64,000 nt of DNA from Amycolatopsis lurida (GTDB lineage Bacteria > Actinomycetota > Actinomycetes > Mycobacteriales > Pseudonocardiaceae). Location of the stretch: contig NZ_FNTA01000004.1 of NCBI RefSeq assembly GCF_900105055.1, positions 1,674,001 to 1,738,000 on the forward strand. The letters are read 5' to 3'. A program made the translations under genes and the position numbers. Each line of letters begins with the position of its first letter. Within the stretch, counting starts at the first letter, position 1. Positions 56,885 through 64,000 of the stretch are shown piece by piece. The notes beneath the pieces are model-generated. The model made no database searches. It was not told the origin of the DNA and was given only the letters and a program-made list of their open reading frames with translations.

Positions 56885-58199
56885 ATGACCCGAAAGCCCG
56901 CTCGTCTGCTAGCCGTCGCGATCGCCCTCATCGTCGGTTTCGCCGCCGCGCCCGCCGCCTCCGCCGCCCCCGCCACCGACCCGTTCTACAGCTACGACGG
57001 CAGCGAACCATTGTCGTCGTACAGTCCCGGTGCCGTTTTGAAGACCCGGACGCTCAATTACCACGTCATCGGCATTTCCACGCCGCTCAAGGTGACCCAG
57101 TTGCTGTACCGGTCCACCGACGCGCAAGGGAAGCCGTCCGCCAACGTCACTTCGGTGCTGCGAAGCCTCACCGGCGACAGCACGAAAGCCGTTTCGTACC
57201 AATCGTTCTACGATTCGCTCAACCCCGAACACGGCCCGTCGCGGGCGATCGCCGGTGACGTCTCGCTCGGCGGCCTGATCGCCAACGCGGAGTCGCTGTT
57301 CATCGCGCCCGCCCTGCTGCTGGGCTACAACGTCGTCATTCCCGACACCGAAGGCCAGAAGGCGAACTTCGCCGCCGGGCCGGAATACGGGACGAACACC
57401 CTGGATTCGATCCGTGCCGCGACGCGGGCTCCGGGAACCGGGATGAACGACAAGACCCGGTTCGGTCTCATCGGGTATTCGGGTGGTGCCATCGCGACGG
57501 GCTGGGCCGCCGCGCTCGCGCCGGATTACGCGCCCGAGGTCAACAAGAACCTGGTCGGTTTCACCGAAGGCGGAGTGCTCGTCAAGCCGTCGCACAACCT
57601 CAAGTACGTCAACGGCAGCGTCGCGTGGACCGGGGTCATTCCGATGGCGCTCATCGGCGTCTCGCGATCCTTCGACATCGATCTCAAGCCGTACGCGAAT
57701 TCTTACGGCCTTCAGGTGCTCAAGGACATGGAAAAGGCGTCGATCGTCGACGCGCTCGGCCGGTATCCCGGGCTGACGTGGGAGAAATTCGTCAAGCCCG
57801 AGTACGTCAACCCGAACAAGGTGCTGCCGTACGTCGAGGCCGTCAACAAGATCAACCTCGGTTCCGCCCCGACACCCACGGTGCCCGGCTACATCGCGCA
57901 GGGCAACAACGGTGTCGTGGAAGGCACTTTCGGCAATCCCCCGGGGATCGGGACCGGCGACGGGGTGATGGTCGCCGGTGACGTGCGCTCGCTCGCTCGC
58001 GCGGCAGTACTGCGACACCGGCAACAAGTCGATCAAGTACGACCAGTACAACACGCTGAGCCACGTCGGGGCGGCCGTCGCCTGGGCGCCGCAGGCCATC
58101 GGCTGGCTCAACGACCGGTTCGCGGGCAAGGCGGCCCCGACCAGCTGCGGGAAGATCGCCCCCGGTAACTCCCTTGCCCCGGAGGTGCCGGTCAGCTGA
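56885..58199 (+). pseudogene. Secreted lipase, frameshifted at a GCTC repeat
   Basis: Secretory-lipase (LIP) family protein, about 437 aa if read through. Signal peptide KPARLLAVAIALIVGFAAAP ends near ASA. The nucleophile Ser199 is in IGYSGGAIA. At 57987-57998 stand three GCTC units; the main frame then runs into Arg-rich nonsense to 58168. With two units the frame continues VRSLARQYCDTGNKSIKYDQ and YNTLSHVGAAVAWAPQAIGW to a stop at 58197-58199. The downstream part holds the likely catalytic His (SHVG), so the frame as read should be inactive. It may be slippage-based switching, decay or an assembly error. Confidence 0.75.
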
Positions 58200-58207
58200 C
58201 CCCGCGT

Positions 58208-58262
58208 GTCCGTGAAGGCCTCCTTGAGGGACTCTGGGTCCCTTGAGGAGGCCTTCACGGAC
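58208..58262. repeat. Long inverted repeat, probable terminator
   Basis: GTCCGTGAAGGCCTCCTTGA... and its near-perfect complement form 25-nt arms (58208-58232 and 58238-58262) with a 5-nt loop TCTGG and about two mismatches. It lies 8 bp after the lipase stop and 24 bp before the TetR start. GAAGGCCTCCTT-type hairpins look like a dispersed family in such genomes (inference). Confidence 0.7.
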
Positions 58263-58286
58263 TTCCGGACCGGTACGGTGCCGCAC

Positions 58287-58931
58287 GTGACCGAGCACCG
58301 CAAGCTGCCGAAGGGGCCGCACAACCTGAGCCGGGACGAGGTCGCCGGAACCCAGCGCGCCCGGCTGATCGACGCCGTTCTGGAGAACACCGGCAAGCGC
58401 GGCTACGTCGCCACCACCGTCGGCCACATCACCGCCACGGCGGGGGTGTCCCGGACCTCGTTCTACGAACAGTTCACCGGCAAACAGGACGCGTTCCTCG
58501 CCGCCTACCGCGAGGTCACCACCGAGTTCATCAGCCAGGGCGTCGCCGCGGGCGCCGAGGCCGCGACCCCGCTGGACGCCGTCGCCGCCTGCTGCGACTT
58601 CCTCGTCGACTACGTGCACCGGCGCCCCATCGCCGTCCGTGCCGTCCTGCTGGAGATCTACGCGCTCGGCGACGCGGGCCTCGAAGTACGGGAGAACACC
58701 TTGCGTGCCGGGGAAGCCGTCTTCGACCGGACGGCGAGCTGGCTGCGTGCCACCGACCCCTCGCTGCCGTCACCGCCGCCGTTCACGGCACGCACGGTCG
58801 TCGCCGCCACCATCGAACTGATCACTCAGGCCATCTGGATCGGCACGGAAGACGCGTACGAACAGGCTCGCGAAGCCGTCCGCTACACCTGGCTGCTCGG
58901 CTTGTTCGGGCACCGGAGCGTCGACGCCTAG
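58287..58931 (+). CDS. TetR-family transcriptional regulator
   Basis: Repressor of 214 aa. The N-terminal HTH is RARLIDAVLENTGKRGYVAT followed by TVGHITATAGVSRTSFYEQF. The helical C-terminal ligand domain is unspecific. GTG 58287 is the sensible start; an earlier in-frame start would lie inside the hairpin at 58208-58262. It overlaps the convergent SDR gene by 4 bp. Its target could be the lipase or the convergent operon. Confidence 0.88.
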   Translation: MTEHRKLPKGPHNLSRDEVAGTQRARLIDAVLENTGKRGYVATTVGHITATAGVSRTSFYEQFTGKQDAFLAAYREVTTEFISQGVAAGAEAATPLDAVAACCDFLVDYVHRRPIAVRAVLLEIYALGDAGLEVRENTLRAGEAVFDRTASWLRATDPSLPSPPPFTARTVVAATIELITQAIWIGTEDAYEQAREAVRYTWLLGLFGHRSVDA

Positions 58932-59776
58932 CGGGCGAGACGCCGCCGCTCGAACTCGACGATCAGTTTCGGGTACCGCCGCGGGAGCAGCCGGACGAGC
59001 CGGTCGACCAGTTTCGCGTCGTTCCCGACGAGCACCCGCGGCTTCCCGGCCTCGACGCCGTCGACGATGATGCGGGCGGCCTGGTCGGCAGGCATCTTCA
59101 GCAGCTTTTCGTTGTACACCCGGACGCGTTCCCGCTGTTCGGCGGTGGGCTCGATCCCGCGGGCCTCGGCTTCCTTCAACGCCGCCGAGGCGATACCGGT
59201 CTTGACCCCGCCCGGGTGGACGACCGTCACCCGCACCGGATGTCCGGCCGCGATCATCTCGGTGCGCAGGGCCTCGGTGAACCCGCGGACGCCGAATTTG
59301 CTGGCACAGTAGGCACTGAGTGTCGGCTGGGCCAGGAAACCGTTGAGACTGGAGATGTTGACGACCTGGCCGTCGCCGGAGTCGATCAGATGCGGCAGGA
59401 AGGCCTTGGTGCCGTTGATGACGCCGAAGAGGTTGACCGCGAGCGTGCGGTCGTACAGCTCCCAGTCGGCGTCGAGCACGGTCTGCCCGCCGCCGGCGAT
59501 CCCCGCGTTGTTGTAGATCTGGTGCACGACACCGAACTGCCCAGCGACGGCGGTCGCGTACTCCAGCACCGCCGCCCGGTCGCTGACGTCCAGCGCGGCA
59601 CCCTGCACTTCCACGCCAAGGGCTTTGACCTGGGCGACGGTTTCGGCCAGTCCGGTTTCGTCCACATCGGACACCGCGAGCCGGGCTCCGCGCCGCGCGA
59701 GTTCGAGCGCCAGCTGACGGCCGATGCCGGAACCGGCACCGGTGACGACGGCGACCTTGCCGCGAACACCGCTCAT
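58928..59776 (-). CDS. Short-chain dehydrogenase/reductase
   Basis: Classical SDR of 282 aa: VVTGAGSGIGRQLALELARR, the NNAG motif, catalytic Ser in NISSLNGF and YCASK. The Asp in AVSDVDETG after the second strand suggests NAD(H) preference. It overlaps the hydrolase gene by 4 bp as the third gene of the operon. By analogy with the mymA locus it would oxidise or reduce alcohol/ketone products of the monooxygenase and hydrolase. Confidence 0.92.
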   Translation of the reverse strand: MSGVRGKVAVVTGAGSGIGRQLALELARRGARLAVSDVDETGLAETVAQVKALGVEVQGAALDVSDRAAVLEYATAVAGQFGVVHQIYNNAGIAGGGQTVLDADWELYDRTLAVNLFGVINGTKAFLPHLIDSGDGQVVNISSLNGFLAQPTLSAYCASKFGVRGFTEALRTEMIAAGHPVRVTVVHPGGVKTGIASAALKEAEARGIEPTAEQRERVRVYNEKLLKMPADQAARIIVDGVEAGKPRVLVGNDAKLVDRLVRLLPRRYPKLIVEFERRRLAR

Positions 59777-60672
59777 CGGGTTTCTCCTGCCGGGTCGAGG
59801 GCCAGTTCGGCGGTCAGCTCGACGAGCCGCTCGACCAGGTCCGGGGCGATGTGGTGGCCCATTCCGGGGATTTCGACGTAGCGGGCGCCCCTGATGGCCT
59901 TGGCGGTCGCCCGCCCGCCGCTGTGGTGGACCATGCGGTCGGTGTCGCCGTGGACCACGACCGTCGGGCAGGTGATGCGGGCGAGTTCGGCGGTGCGGTC
60001 GCCGCTGGCCTGGATGGCGCCGATCTGGCGGGCGATGCCGCTGCGGGCGCGCCGTCCCCCGGCCCGTTCCCACAGGCCCTCGGCCCACGCCGTTTCGACG
60101 TCCTTGTCCAGCGGGAACGTGGCCGAACCGAGGTGGCCCATCAGCGACAGGTGCCCGGCCACGGATTCCTCGACCGTCTGAGCGGGCCGCCTCGCCATGC
60201 GCACCAGCGTCGACTTCGCGGGCTGCCCGACGCGGCGGTGCCCGGTCGTGGAGAAGATCGACGTCAGCGACAGGACCCGGCCGGGCTTCCGGGCGGCGAC
60301 GGTCTGCGCGATCATGCCGCCCATCGACATGCCGACCAGATGCGCCTGCTCGACGCCCAGGTGGTCCAGCAGGCCGACGGTGTCCGCCGCCATGTCGCCC
60401 AGGTCGTAGGCATCCGGGAGCGGCCTGGCCAGCAGTTGCCGGAGCTTGCCGGGATTCGGCGCCTTGATGCGCTCCGAGCAGCCCGCGTCCCGGTTGTCGA
60501 ACCGGATGACGCGGAAGCCGCGGCGGGTGAAACCATCGATCATTTCCCGCGGCCACGACGTGAGATCCAGGCCGAGGCCGGCGATCAGCACCAGCGGCAC
60601 ACCGTCGGCCGGGCCGTCTTCGCGGTAACAGATCTTCGGGCCGCCGGGCAGCTCGGCGAAGCTGTCGGTCAC
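59773..60672 (-). CDS. Alpha/beta hydrolase
   Basis: Esterase/hydrolase of 299 aa. Nucleophile Ser in [12 protein letters not shown], acid in [11 protein letters not shown], catalytic His in [26 protein letters not shown] forms the oxyanion region. GTG 60672 overlaps the stop of the monooxygenase gene (GTGA). The likely role is hydrolysis of the ester made by the Baeyer-Villiger enzyme encoded upstream. Confidence 0.9.
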   Translation of the reverse strand: MTDSFAELPGGPKICYREDGPADGVPLVLIAGLGLDLTSWPREMIDGFTRRGFRVIRFDNRDAGCSERIKAPNPGKLRQLLARPLPDAYDLGDMAADTVGLLDHLGVEQAHLVGMSMGGMIAQTVAARKPGRVLSLTSIFSTTGHRRVGQPAKSTLVRMARRPAQTVEESVAGHLSLMGHLGSATFPLDKDVETAWAEGLWERAGGRRARSGIARQIGAIQASGDRTAELARITCPTVVVHGDTDRMVHHSGGRATAKAIRGARYVEIPGMGHHIAPDLVERLVELTAELALDPAGETR

Positions 60673-62162
60673 GAGCTCACCGCTTCCCGGGCCTCGACGC
60701 GGGAGAAGTGCAACTCCGGATCGGTGATGTCGTCCGCGCGCAGCAACTTGATGTCCGAGTGGTAGCTCATCGACGTCAGCCACGGCATGCGGTCACCCTG
60801 GCGCGGGAGCTGGTCGAGGGCTCGCTGGACGTATCCGGCGGCGAAGTCCAGGAACGGCTTCGTCGGCATGTCCGGGTCGGCGACGACGGGACGGCAGACG
60901 TCGTAGCCGTGGGCGTCCATATGCGCCAGCAGACGGCAGAAATGCTCGCACAGCAGGCCGATCTTGAGCGTCCACGACGAGTTCGTGTAGCCGATCGCGA
61001 ACGCGGCGTTCGGCACGTCCGAAAGCATCATGCCCTTGTACGCGACGGTTTCCGGCAGGTTCACCGGTTTGCCGTCGACACTGAGCTTCGCCCCGCCGAA
61101 CACCTGGAGGTTCAGGCCGGTGGCGGTGACGATGATGTCCGCCTCCAGCTCGCGCCCGGATTCGAGCAGAATCCCCTTTTCGGTGAAGGTCGCGATCTTG
61201 TCGGTGACGACGTCGGCCTGCCCCCTGCGGATGGCGGCGAACAGGTCACCGCCGGGCACGGCGCACAGCCGCTGGTCCCACGGGTCGTACGGCGGGTTGA
61301 AGTGCTCGTCGACCGGATAGCCCTGGGGAAGCTGCTTCTTGTTGACGTAGCGGATGAGCCCGCGCGCGGTCTTCGGGAACTTCTGGCAGAACTGCCAGAC
61401 CGCCAGTCCCTTGCGGATGTTCTTGCGGCGGGTGAGCGCGTACGCCCGCTCCTCGCCGAGGATCTTGCGCAGGCCGTTGGCGATCTTGTCCTCGCGCGGC
61501 ACCGGCATGACGTAGGTCGGGGTGCGCTGCAGCATCGTCACGTGCGCCGCGGTGCCCGCCATCGCCGGGATCAGGGTGACCGCGGTGGCGCCACTGCCGA
61601 TCACGACGACCCGCTTGCCCGCGTAGTCGAGGTCCTCCGGCCAGTGCTGCGGGTGCACGATCGTGCCGGTGAACCGGTCCCGGCCCTCGAAGCGCGGGGT
61701 GAAGCCCTCGTCGTAGCGGTAGTAACCACCCGCGTTGAACACCCAGCCCGCGCTGAGGCTGGTGCGCTCACCGGTGTCGGTCCGCTCGATCTCGAGCAGC
61801 CAGCGGGCCTCGTCGCTCGACCAGGCGGCCGAGAGCAGCTTGTGGTGGTAGCGGATGGCGGGCTCGAGGCCGTTCTCGGCGACCGTCTCGCGCAGGTACG
61901 ACAGGATCCGGGGCGCGTCGGCGATGGACTGCTTGTCCCGCCACGGCTTGAACTCGTAGCCGAAGGTGTGGAGATCGGAGTCCGACCGGATACCCGGGTA
62001 GCGGAACAGGTCCCAGGTGCCGCCGGACGCGCCGCGTGCCTCCAGGATGGCGAACGTCTTGCCCGGGTTCTCGGTCTTCAGATAGCGCGCGGCCCCGATC
62101 CCGGAAATCCCGGCACCGATGATGACCACGTCGAGGTGCTCGACGGGGGTGCTCGTCGTCAT
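60669..62162 (-). CDS. Flavin-containing (Baeyer-Villiger-type) monooxygenase
   Basis: NADPH/FAD monooxygenase of 497 aa. FAD site [17 protein letters not shown] near residue 15, the BVMO fingerprint [12 protein letters not shown] near 155-166, and the NADPH site [14 protein letters not shown]-terminal half contains [12 protein letters not shown], typical of MymA/EthA-like enzymes. ATG 62162 is the start of recognisable sequence. First gene of the operon, divergent from the PucR regulator. Confidence 0.92.
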   Translation of the reverse strand: MTTSTPVEHLDVVIIGAGISGIGAARYLKTENPGKTFAILEARGASGGTWDLFRYPGIRSDSDLHTFGYEFKPWRDKQSIADAPRILSYLRETVAENGLEPAIRYHHKLLSAAWSSDEARWLLEIERTDTGERTSLSAGWVFNAGGYYRYDEGFTPRFEGRDRFTGTIVHPQHWPEDLDYAGKRVVVIGSGATAVTLIPAMAGTAAHVTMLQRTPTYVMPVPREDKIANGLRKILGEERAYALTRRKNIRKGLAVWQFCQKFPKTARGLIRYVNKKQLPQGYPVDEHFNPPYDPWDQRLCAVPGGDLFAAIRRGQADVVTDKIATFTEKGILLESGRELEADIIVTATGLNLQVFGGAKLSVDGKPVNLPETVAYKGMMLSDVPNAAFAIGYTNSSWTLKIGLLCEHFCRLLAHMDAHGYDVCRPVVADPDMPTKPFLDFAAGYVQRALDQLPRQGDRMPWLTSMSYHSDIKLLRADDITDPELHFSRVEAREAVSS

Positions 62163-62231
62163 GCGGTACTCCAGCCTCGTCTCGGTTCCCTCCACGATGC
62201 GGGTCGGGCGGGGAATTGCGCTAGCGCTATC

Positions 62232-62259
62232 TGCACCATCATGATGTATGGATGGTGCA
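62232..62259. promoter_or_regulatory. Inverted repeat TGCACCATC-N10-GATGGTGCA
   Basis: A perfect 9-bp dyad in the gap between the monooxygenase operon and the PucR gene, covering the PucR start codon at 62252. A second palindrome, GCGCTAGCGC, lies beside it at 62218-62227. Suited to control both directions. Confidence 0.65.
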
Positions 62260-63496
62260 AAGTGCCGCATCACCGTGGCCGACCCTCTCACCTGAGGCGC
62301 GTGACCTCTTCCGGCGGGGCGCGGAGATCGTGCTGCATCCGCGTGCCGAATGGATCGAGGAGCTGCACGAGGCCTCGCTCGGCGGGGACAGTATGCGCGC
62401 GGTCGCCGAGGACCCCGTGCTCACCGAGGGGACCAAACGCGCCAATCTGGCGAATCTGCTGCACTGGGCGGCCGCCAACGTGCAGCGCCCCGGTGAACGG
62501 GTCGCCGCCAACCTGAACCGGGAGGTACTGGACGGCGCTCGCGACATGGTGCGCCGCGGCTTCGACTCCGGCGGCCTCGACGCCTACCGGCGGGCGCAGG
62601 GAGTCGCCTGGCGCCGGTGGATCGAGATCTGTTTCGACCTCACGTCGGACCCGGTCCTGCTCCGCGAACTGCTGGACGTCTCGTCGCTGTCGATCACCAC
62701 GTTCATCGAGGACACCGTCGCCGCGGTGTCCGAAAGGATGGCCGCCGAACGCTCGGAACTGACCCGCGGCGCCCACGCCGAACGGCGGGCCACGGTCACG
62801 CTGCTGCTGGAAGGTGCGCCCATCAGCCGTTCACGGGCCGAAGCCCAGCTCGGCTACCCGCTCGCCGGCCCGCATACGGCCGCGATCGTCTGGAGCGGCT
62901 CGGCGACACCGTCGTCCCAGGAACTCGAAACCGCCGCGGAGACGCTCATGCGGGCGAGCGGCGCTTCACACCGGCTGACCGTCGTCGCCAGCGCCGCCGC
63001 CCTGTGGGTCTGGCTGCCCGGCCGGACCCCGCCGCGCGCGGACCGGCTCGCCGAAGACCTCGCGCCGCACGCGGGCGTCCGGATCGCGCTGGGACGGCCC
63101 GGCAGCGGGATCGACGGGTTCCGCCGCAGCCATCTGGACGCCGCCGCCACCCAGCGGATGCTCGCCCGGCTCACCTCGCCGCAGCAGATCGCGCGGTACC
63201 AGGACATCCAGCTACTCGCCCTGCTCACCGGCGATCCGGCGCAGGCGGACGAATTCATCGCGGACACCCTCGGCGAACTCCGCCACGCCGACGCCGAGAC
63301 CCGGGAGACCGTGCGGGCCTACGTGCACGAACTGGGCAACACGACGCGGACCGCGGAGCGGCTCTACACCCATCGGAACACCGTCGTCCGGCGGCTGGCT
63401 CGGGCCGACGAACTACTCCCCCGGCCGCTGGCGGAGAACGCGGTGGACGTGGCCGTCGCGCTGGAAACGTTGCGGTGGCTGGGAAGCGGCGCTTGA
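62252..63496 (+). CDS. PucR-family transcriptional regulator
   Basis: Regulator of 414 aa. The N-terminal region resembles the RsbT-co-antagonist/PucR sensory helices ([16 protein letters not shown] ...), a degenerate GGDEF-like middle follows ([20 protein letters not shown]), and the C-terminal HTH is [20 protein letters not shown] with [15 protein letters not shown] 62252 lies within the inverted repeat, so the transcript is probably leaderless. Likely controls the divergent monooxygenase operon. Confidence 0.9.
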   Translation: MVQSAASPWPTLSPEARDLFRRGAEIVLHPRAEWIEELHEASLGGDSMRAVAEDPVLTEGTKRANLANLLHWAAANVQRPGERVAANLNREVLDGARDMVRRGFDSGGLDAYRRAQGVAWRRWIEICFDLTSDPVLLRELLDVSSLSITTFIEDTVAAVSERMAAERSELTRGAHAERRATVTLLLEGAPISRSRAEAQLGYPLAGPHTAAIVWSGSATPSSQELETAAETLMRASGASHRLTVVASAAALWVWLPGRTPPRADRLAEDLAPHAGVRIALGRPGSGIDGFRRSHLDAAATQRMLARLTSPQQIARYQDIQLLALLTGDPAQADEFIADTLGELRHADAETRETVRAYVHELGNTTRTAERLYTHRNTVVRRLARADELLPRPLAENAVDVAVALETLRWLGSGA

Positions 63497-63502
63497 GACA
63501 GT

Positions 63503-64000
63503 TCACTCGAGCGTGTTCACGGACCAGGGCGGCGAGACCGTACCGTCGGGCGTCACTCCGTACTTGCGCAACCGGAGGCGACCGCTGCGGTCCTTCATCT
63601 TCGCGAAGAGTGTTTCGATGCTTCCCCACGCCTCGGTATGCCCATGGGCCAGGGCGATGAGGTAGTGATCCAGGGCATCGGTGTAGCGGGCTTCACGACG
63701 CAGCTGATCGGCGAGACACACGCGAGACTTCACGTCACCGGCGCTGATGCCCCTTTCGAGGAGGGCGATCCCCTTCTCCCGGTGTTCTTTTCGCTCCAGG
63801 AGCGACATCGCGACCGAGGCGACGGCCGCCGTGTCGGAGTTCGCGAGCTGTTTCTCGAGTTCTGCCAGCGCCTTCTCGAATTCCCCTTCGACCGCCAGCG
63901 CGAGCACATGATTATGGGCGTAACGCGGATCAGCGGCGTCACATTTTTCGAGAAGGCGTTTGGCGTCGTAGGAACGGTGCAGGTCCAACTGCACCTCGAC
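63503..64000 (-). CDS. TPR-like protein (5' end beyond window)
   Basis: At least 163 residues of a helical repeat protein; the frame stays open to the window edge, although a GTG at 63994 could be a start. Repeats such as HNHVLALAVEGEFEKALAEL, CLADQLRREARYTDALDHYL and IALAHGHTEAWGSIETLFAK look like TPR/Sel1 units. The C-terminus ends LRKYGVTPDGTVSPPW. Convergent with the PucR gene with only 6 bp between. Confidence 0.7.
   Translation of the reverse strand, partial: VEVQLDLHRSYDAKRLLEKCDAADPRYAHNHVLALAVEGEFEKALAELEKQLANSDTAAVASVAMSLLERKEHREKGIALLERGISAGDVKSRVCLADQLRREARYTDALDHYLIALAHGHTEAWGSIETLFAKMKDRSGRLRLRKYGVTPDGTVSPPWSVNTLE

Overview
The window is high-GC actinobacterial DNA. GTG starts, ATGA/GTGA gene overlaps, several apparently leaderless genes, many secreted or LAXTG-anchored proteins, AfsR-like STAND regulators and the gene mix (VTC/DUF4956, Asp23 cluster, PucR-controlled Baeyer-Villiger operon, SpoIIE/STAS proteins) suggest a Pseudonocardiaceae genome, probably Amycolatopsis-like. 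The genus is an inference from gene content. No phage, intact insertion sequence or CRISPR array was seen.

Layout. 1-9660: glycan-use locus. A minus-strand operon (GH36 alpha-galactosidase, two sugar ABC permeases, a lipoprotein binding protein cut by the window edge) diverges from a GH20 beta-hexosaminidase. A 1104-aa DUF5107/TPR protein and a divergent AraC regulator follow. 9842-18595: a membrane NACHT NTPase; a membrane-bound XRE regulator whose outer domain is a paralogue of the secreted protein encoded divergently beside it; two more small secreted proteins; and a serine hydrolase and MerR regulator that share one promoter/operator design. 18586-28100: partner-switching genes (a 912-aa PAS-GAF-PAS-SpoIIE-HATPase-STAS protein, a truncated PAS protein, a STAS protein and a MEDS-HATPase) embedded in decayed genes (frameshifted ORF, permease remnant, RHS tail, nitroreductase pseudogene), ending near a tRNA with a CAU anticodon.

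28400-32500: VTC-domain protein, DUF4956 membrane protein, two-component system and an Asp-rich exported peptide. Two near-identical palindromic operators sit exactly 45 bp before the two transcription-unit starts. 32540-39690: a carboxyethylornithine-synthase-like enzyme, DUF5994, NmrA-like protein, CoA transferase, FAD monooxygenase behind three 11-bp-spaced repeats, and an ECF sigma operon with a zinc-anti-sigma/Asp23 fusion and two Asp23-type proteins. 39698-47108: fasciclin lipoprotein, molybdopterin oxidoreductase, leaderless argG with a probable ARG box, an LprG-like membrane protein, a PQQ-type sugar dehydrogenase and a double-HTH protein.

47723-54579: two STAND regulators (one SARP/BTAD-NB-ARC-TPR, one NB-ARC-TPR) flank a two-gene unit of unknown function. 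55394-58931: thioester-forming LAXTG surface protein, a secreted lipase frameshifted at a GCTC tetranucleotide repeat, and a TetR regulator. 58928-64000: a three-gene flavin-monooxygenase, alpha/beta-hydrolase, SDR operon like the mycobacterial mymA locus, divergent from a PucR regulator across a perfect inverted repeat, then a truncated TPR gene.

The least explained systems are the XRE sensor/secreted paralogue pair, the two-component/VTC/DUF4956 regulon with matched operators, the MerR-serine hydrolase pair and the sigma/zinc-anti-sigma-Asp23 operon. All functional statements come from reading motifs by eye; no database search was run.
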